Positions 60,601 through 64,000 of a DNA stretch of 64,000 nt are shown here, in pieces. The DNA comes from Thamnidium elegans (taxonomy: Eukaryota > Mucoromycota > Mucoromycetes > Mucorales > Mucoraceae): contig JAIXMG010000001.1 in the NCBI GenBank assembly GCA_025201345.1, positions 992,001 through 1,056,000 on the forward strand, written 5' to 3'. The translations under genes and the position numbers were made by a program. Positions within the stretch are counted from its first letter, which is position 1. Each line of letters opens with the position of its first letter. The notes beneath the pieces were generated by a model. It searched no databases. It saw only the letters and a list, made by a program, of their open reading frames with translations, and was not told the origin of the DNA.

Positions 60601-62031
60601 AATGATTTCCTGCTTTTGTCTAAAAAGAAACAAGTTAGTTTCTAGTGAAAAAGGAAATGGTATTTTCTTTTCTTTTACCGATGTCACAAGGTTACCAACT
60701 GAACAAAGAATACTCATCATGACAAGCATTGTGAACAAATAAAGAATATTACGATTTGTGATACGAGTGACGTTAGATGCTTTAGTAGGTTTTTTACTAA
60801 AAAGAGTTGGTAAATATATATATATAAACAAACAAACAAAAGCTAATCGTACCTAGAATTCAGCATGAGTTTAGTTTCATGACCTGTAAATACAACAATA
60901 GCATAAATCCAACTTGTATTTCTAAGTTGAGCACCTCTTAAAAGTAACTTTGATGGGTCCAAAGGAAAATCTTTTTGCTTTCCATCTGCCAAGTTTAAAG
61001 TGAATGTTCCTTCATAGTTGTATAACCTGTTATTAGGCTGTTCACAAGCAATTGTACCGCTTAAGTTGATTAAATCAGTAGGTGATAAATAAGAAGAAGT
61101 TTCTGGTAAAGCTTGTTTTATTTTCAAGTTAACCTCACTAAATAAGTATAAATAAATAAAAATGTTTAAGCACACAACATTTATATGTATGTTACCCATC
61201 CAAGTTACTCGTTTCAATGTAACACAGCCCTTCAGGTTCAGAAGAACTTAATAAGATTAAATCAGCAGGAAAGAATTCTTTACTTTCAACACGACAAATA
61301 TCACCGACTTTTACATCTCGCCATTGTTTTTCAATAAACTGAGTACCATCATATATTTTACATTGTCGAGAATTAAGTTGATGATCTGATTTATGGACAC
61401 CCTAATATACAAGAAGAAGAAAAAAAATGTTTTAATTCGTTATATATTAAAATAAAAAAAAGCTACGTTTTTTTTTTTTGTGGTTATATATACATCTTTT
61501 ACCCTACATAATCTTCAATTATTTCTTTAATGGCAGTAATAAGAAGTACAATAATAAGAGGAATAAGTGTAGTATAGCGTGAAGTAGGTGAAATATTAGG
61601 AATTTGCTACATCAAAAAAAAAAAAAAAAAAAAAAAAATCAGCTCATCATTTTTAACAAAAAAACTAATCTGTACCTGAATTCCGGATATAAACAAGAAA
61701 AAGAGATTAGCAGATTTACTAAATTCTACATACAAGAACTTTGGTAAAAAAGTAACTGGATTATATTTAGCAGTAGAAACATGATTTCCCAAGAACTTTT
61801 GATTTGGTGGTAGTAACATTGGTATGATACGTGGCACATCAGTTTGTGGTTGTTTTGGTCTCTGAAAGAAGGACAGAAAACCACTCTTTTTTTCCGTGTT
61901 CAATTTAACTGGTGTACTACAATCCAACATTTCTGTTGACTCAAACGGTACTTCGGAGTTAATAGAAGAAAGTGAATAATCAGAAAACATGTATGGTGGT
62001 TGTGGTAATAGTCGAAAATCTTCTTCTCTTT

Positions 62032-62076
<45 letters not shown>

Positions 62077-62164
62077 GTAAGTATATGCTATTTTATCTTT
62101 TTTATCAGTCTTTTTTACCTGGCCTTAAATTGACCTTCATATCACTTTTTTGCCACTTGGACAT
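57668..62164 (-). CDS. DRS2: DRS2-type P4-ATPase (aminophospholipid flippase)
   Basis: Fourteen exons (62164-62119, 62034-61676, 61606-61508, 61401-61196, 61137-60853, 60796-60679, 60619-60504, 60447-59745, 59644-59210, 59150-58740, 58670-58437, 58379-58237, 58178-57963, 57896-57668), 1,199 residues. P-loop phosphorylation site [10 protein letters not shown], hinge [20 protein letters not shown], ten hydrophobic segments in the usual places, and a P4 feature in TM4 (FIPISL) where ion pumps have other residues. The C-terminus [17 protein letters not shown], then DYRPRMDRF and [10 protein letters not shown], is the Drs2 regulatory tail. It flips phosphatidylserine and phosphatidylethanolamine in the trans-Golgi with a Cdc50-type subunit. 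Intron 1 ends in an unusually long A tract. Confidence 0.95.
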
Positions 62165-63930
62165 GAAAAAATAAATAAAACTTTATTATAAAATAAAAAG
62201 AAAGGAAAAAAAAGGCGATTAATAAACAAATATTAAATCGAATATAAAAAGGGGGAGACTAAAGACACACCTACACACACCAACACATACAGACATACAC
62301 ACGCACAGTGAATAAAAAAAGGGGGGGGGGGCTTGGTCCAGGTCAAATAGGAATATCGAAAAAATGCAAATCCCTATTTTAGACTGATGGATTGAATGTA
62401 GTTGCGATTTGTGTTACAAATATTGCCCTTTTTTATGCAATCTCTCTTTACCACTATGAATAATAATAAAAAAGCCACTAGAATTGTAAAAATATACCCT
62501 CTTTTTAAAAAGAAGCGTTTTTTCGGGGTTTATAATAATAATAATAATAATGATAATGGTCATAATAAAAAAGAGGGTCCTTAAACAGGGTTCAAAGCGG
62601 GGAATAGGAGTCCACTACATGTAAAAATGTTTATATTGAAAGCGTTTTACGAGTATGCACGTCGCTATGATATTTGATTACTCTATATTTTTTATCAAGC
62701 TATCTCTAAAAAGAAAAAAAGTACACCTGTATGTAACCTCGTTCGATAACAGTTAATTCCAAGCTCTTGAATACATTTTATACAATTAAGTTACACCACT
62801 ATTACAGTATAAATAGATTATTATGGGCATCTGAATTCTATCTAATAAACTGCCACTGAAAAGGAGACCGCTATCATTTCAAATCAGGTATAAAAATCTT
62901 TTTGGAGAAGCTTTTTTTTTTTTCCTTTTTATAATTATGTTAAAAAGAAAAAAAAAAAAATAGACGCGTGAAAAAAAAAAGTTTTATCTACAAAGGAATA
63001 CATGATACATACCAATAATGTTTATCGAATTACAGATCAAGTGTCATACCTTCTTTTAGGAGCGTGAACGTCAATTTGAATGCACTACCCTCTCCTATAG
63101 TTATCGTAGATGTGATATGAGGGCAGAAACGGTATTATTAATGTTTGTAATCCTAATGTTACACCATTTAATTATACACAGGTCATCCAGGTTAGTTAGT
63201 GACAGTGACTGTTGCCTCCGTGTAAAAAAAAAAAAAAAAAAAAAAAAACCTTCCAGTTAAAAATGATATATTGAAGATTTTTGATTGGATACATCTTAGT
63301 ACCGAATTACCTTCAAAAAAAATGTCCTCATAGTAATACCATTTGATCTAAATAAGGGTCATTTGCTTCTTTGTATTTCTGTCTCAACAGAAAATAGACT
63401 CCCTTCTTCTTCAATAAGCAAAATATTTACCAAGACAATCATGAGTAATGGTCGCTGGTTTTTTTTTTCACTGTCTTGTTTTATATATAACACTTGTTTT
63501 CATTATTTGAAAAGCAATGCTCTTTCTTCTTCTTTTTATAATTTTCAAAAATCGTATTTGGGCTAAAGTGTGTCATAGATCCTACTAGATCTTTTGTAAC
63601 AATTGGGATGGGGGACTGCTAAGAAACGGTATAGGTCGCCAGGGTCTATTTTGAGTTTATGTAATCAATTCTGAACCAATCATCATTTTTGCTTAGCAAA
63701 TCAGTCCGTCTTCCCGAAGATTTTCGCTTTACAAGTGATGGCTATTCTTTTTGTTTTATATGTGTGAGCGCGTCTTTTTTTTTATAAAAAAAACCCCATC
63801 TATTTGCTTTTATTTCAGCCCTTTTATATATCTGTATATAATTTAAACTGTTTCAAATATAAAATAGAAGGACTAGAAATTTATTGTTTATAAAAGAGAG
63901 AACCCTGAACAAATTTTAAGGCTACTTTAA
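62165..63930. other. Intergenic DNA upstream of the flippase gene
   Basis: Homopolymer runs (A, T, a G10 run at about 62321), (AAT)n at 62531-62551 and CA-rich DNA at about 62269-62305. No gene recognised. Confidence 0.45.
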
Positions 63931-64000
63931 ATGAAGAACCGCTTCCCCGTGTTGCCCCAGAAACGCCTTCTTCAAAGTATGATTGGTTATTCTAAAGACC
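63931..64000 (+). other. Open frame running off the window
   Basis: An ATG at 63931 opens a frame (MKNRFPVLPQKRLLQSMIG) that is still open at the window edge. Only 23 codons are visible and the base composition is less AT-rich than around it. It may be the start of a gene or chance. Confidence 0.2.

Noticed and set aside
62036..62072. Poly-T run as a possible terminator or element tail
   Set aside because: It lies inside intron 1 of DRS2; there is no target duplication or adjacent element.

Overview
The window looks like nuclear DNA of a Mucoromycotina (Mucorales-type) fungus. It is AT-rich and its genes are split by many short GT-AG introns of about 50-80 nt. The conserved genes are typically fungal: an ABCC transporter, a P450, RAD54, GUF1, HSP78, a DRS2 flippase, ARMC7, PYM and coactosin. 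The transposon debris (a LINE with an AP endonuclease, MULE-like elements, Tc1/mariner, a tyrosine recombinase) resembles what I know from Mucor and Rhizopus relatives. Product names come from motifs and remembered family resemblance; no database was searched. I read exon borders by hand and checked them by phase addition.

Layout. 0-4 kb: the 3' end of a basic low-complexity protein, a small stand-alone PAH (Sin3-type) protein, and a Myb/SANT-like transposon ORF split by a 979-bp MULE-like element with a perfect 9-bp target duplication. 4-12.2 kb: a dense ordinary block with an ABCC transporter, ARMC7, a 2H-phosphoesterase-like protein, coactosin and PYM. 12.2-32.3 kb: gene-poor, AT-rich, repeat-filled DNA with two MITE-like elements, a broken Tc1 transposase, two identical tRNA-Gln(TTG) genes, a palindromic 1.1-kb element, several copies of a repeat carrying GTGAGCACCAGG, LINE remains, and one apparently intact P450 gene. 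32.3-47.9 kb: a CUE-domain protein, more MULE copies, a DUF1838 protein, RAD54, an HSL-type alpha/beta hydrolase, GUF1 and an unrecognised basic protein. 49-50.5 kb: a dead tyrosine recombinase and coding debris. 50.5-55 kb: HSP78 and a glucose-6-phosphate 1-epimerase. 56.5-62.2 kb: a frameshifted Cys-rich secreted protein and a complete DRS2-type P4-ATPase. The last 1.8 kb holds nothing I recognise.

The genes do not form a pathway; they are mostly housekeeping functions: RNA biology (PYM, ARMC7), actin (coactosin), transport (ABCC, DRS2), DNA repair (RAD54), mitochondria (GUF1, HSP78), ubiquitin binding (CUE) and lipid or xenobiotic metabolism (hydrolase, P450). The most striking points are: (1) HSP78 keeps its reading frame only if a single T between two canonical introns is a 1-nt exon; (2) one MULE-like family with shared GGACCAC termini carries different cargo (an OTU-like domain or a LINE fragment), with 9-bp target duplications and an empty site in the same window; (3) a 116-aa protein that is almost nothing but a PAH domain; (4) ARMC7 and its convergent neighbour share one palindromic TTAA as both stop codons.
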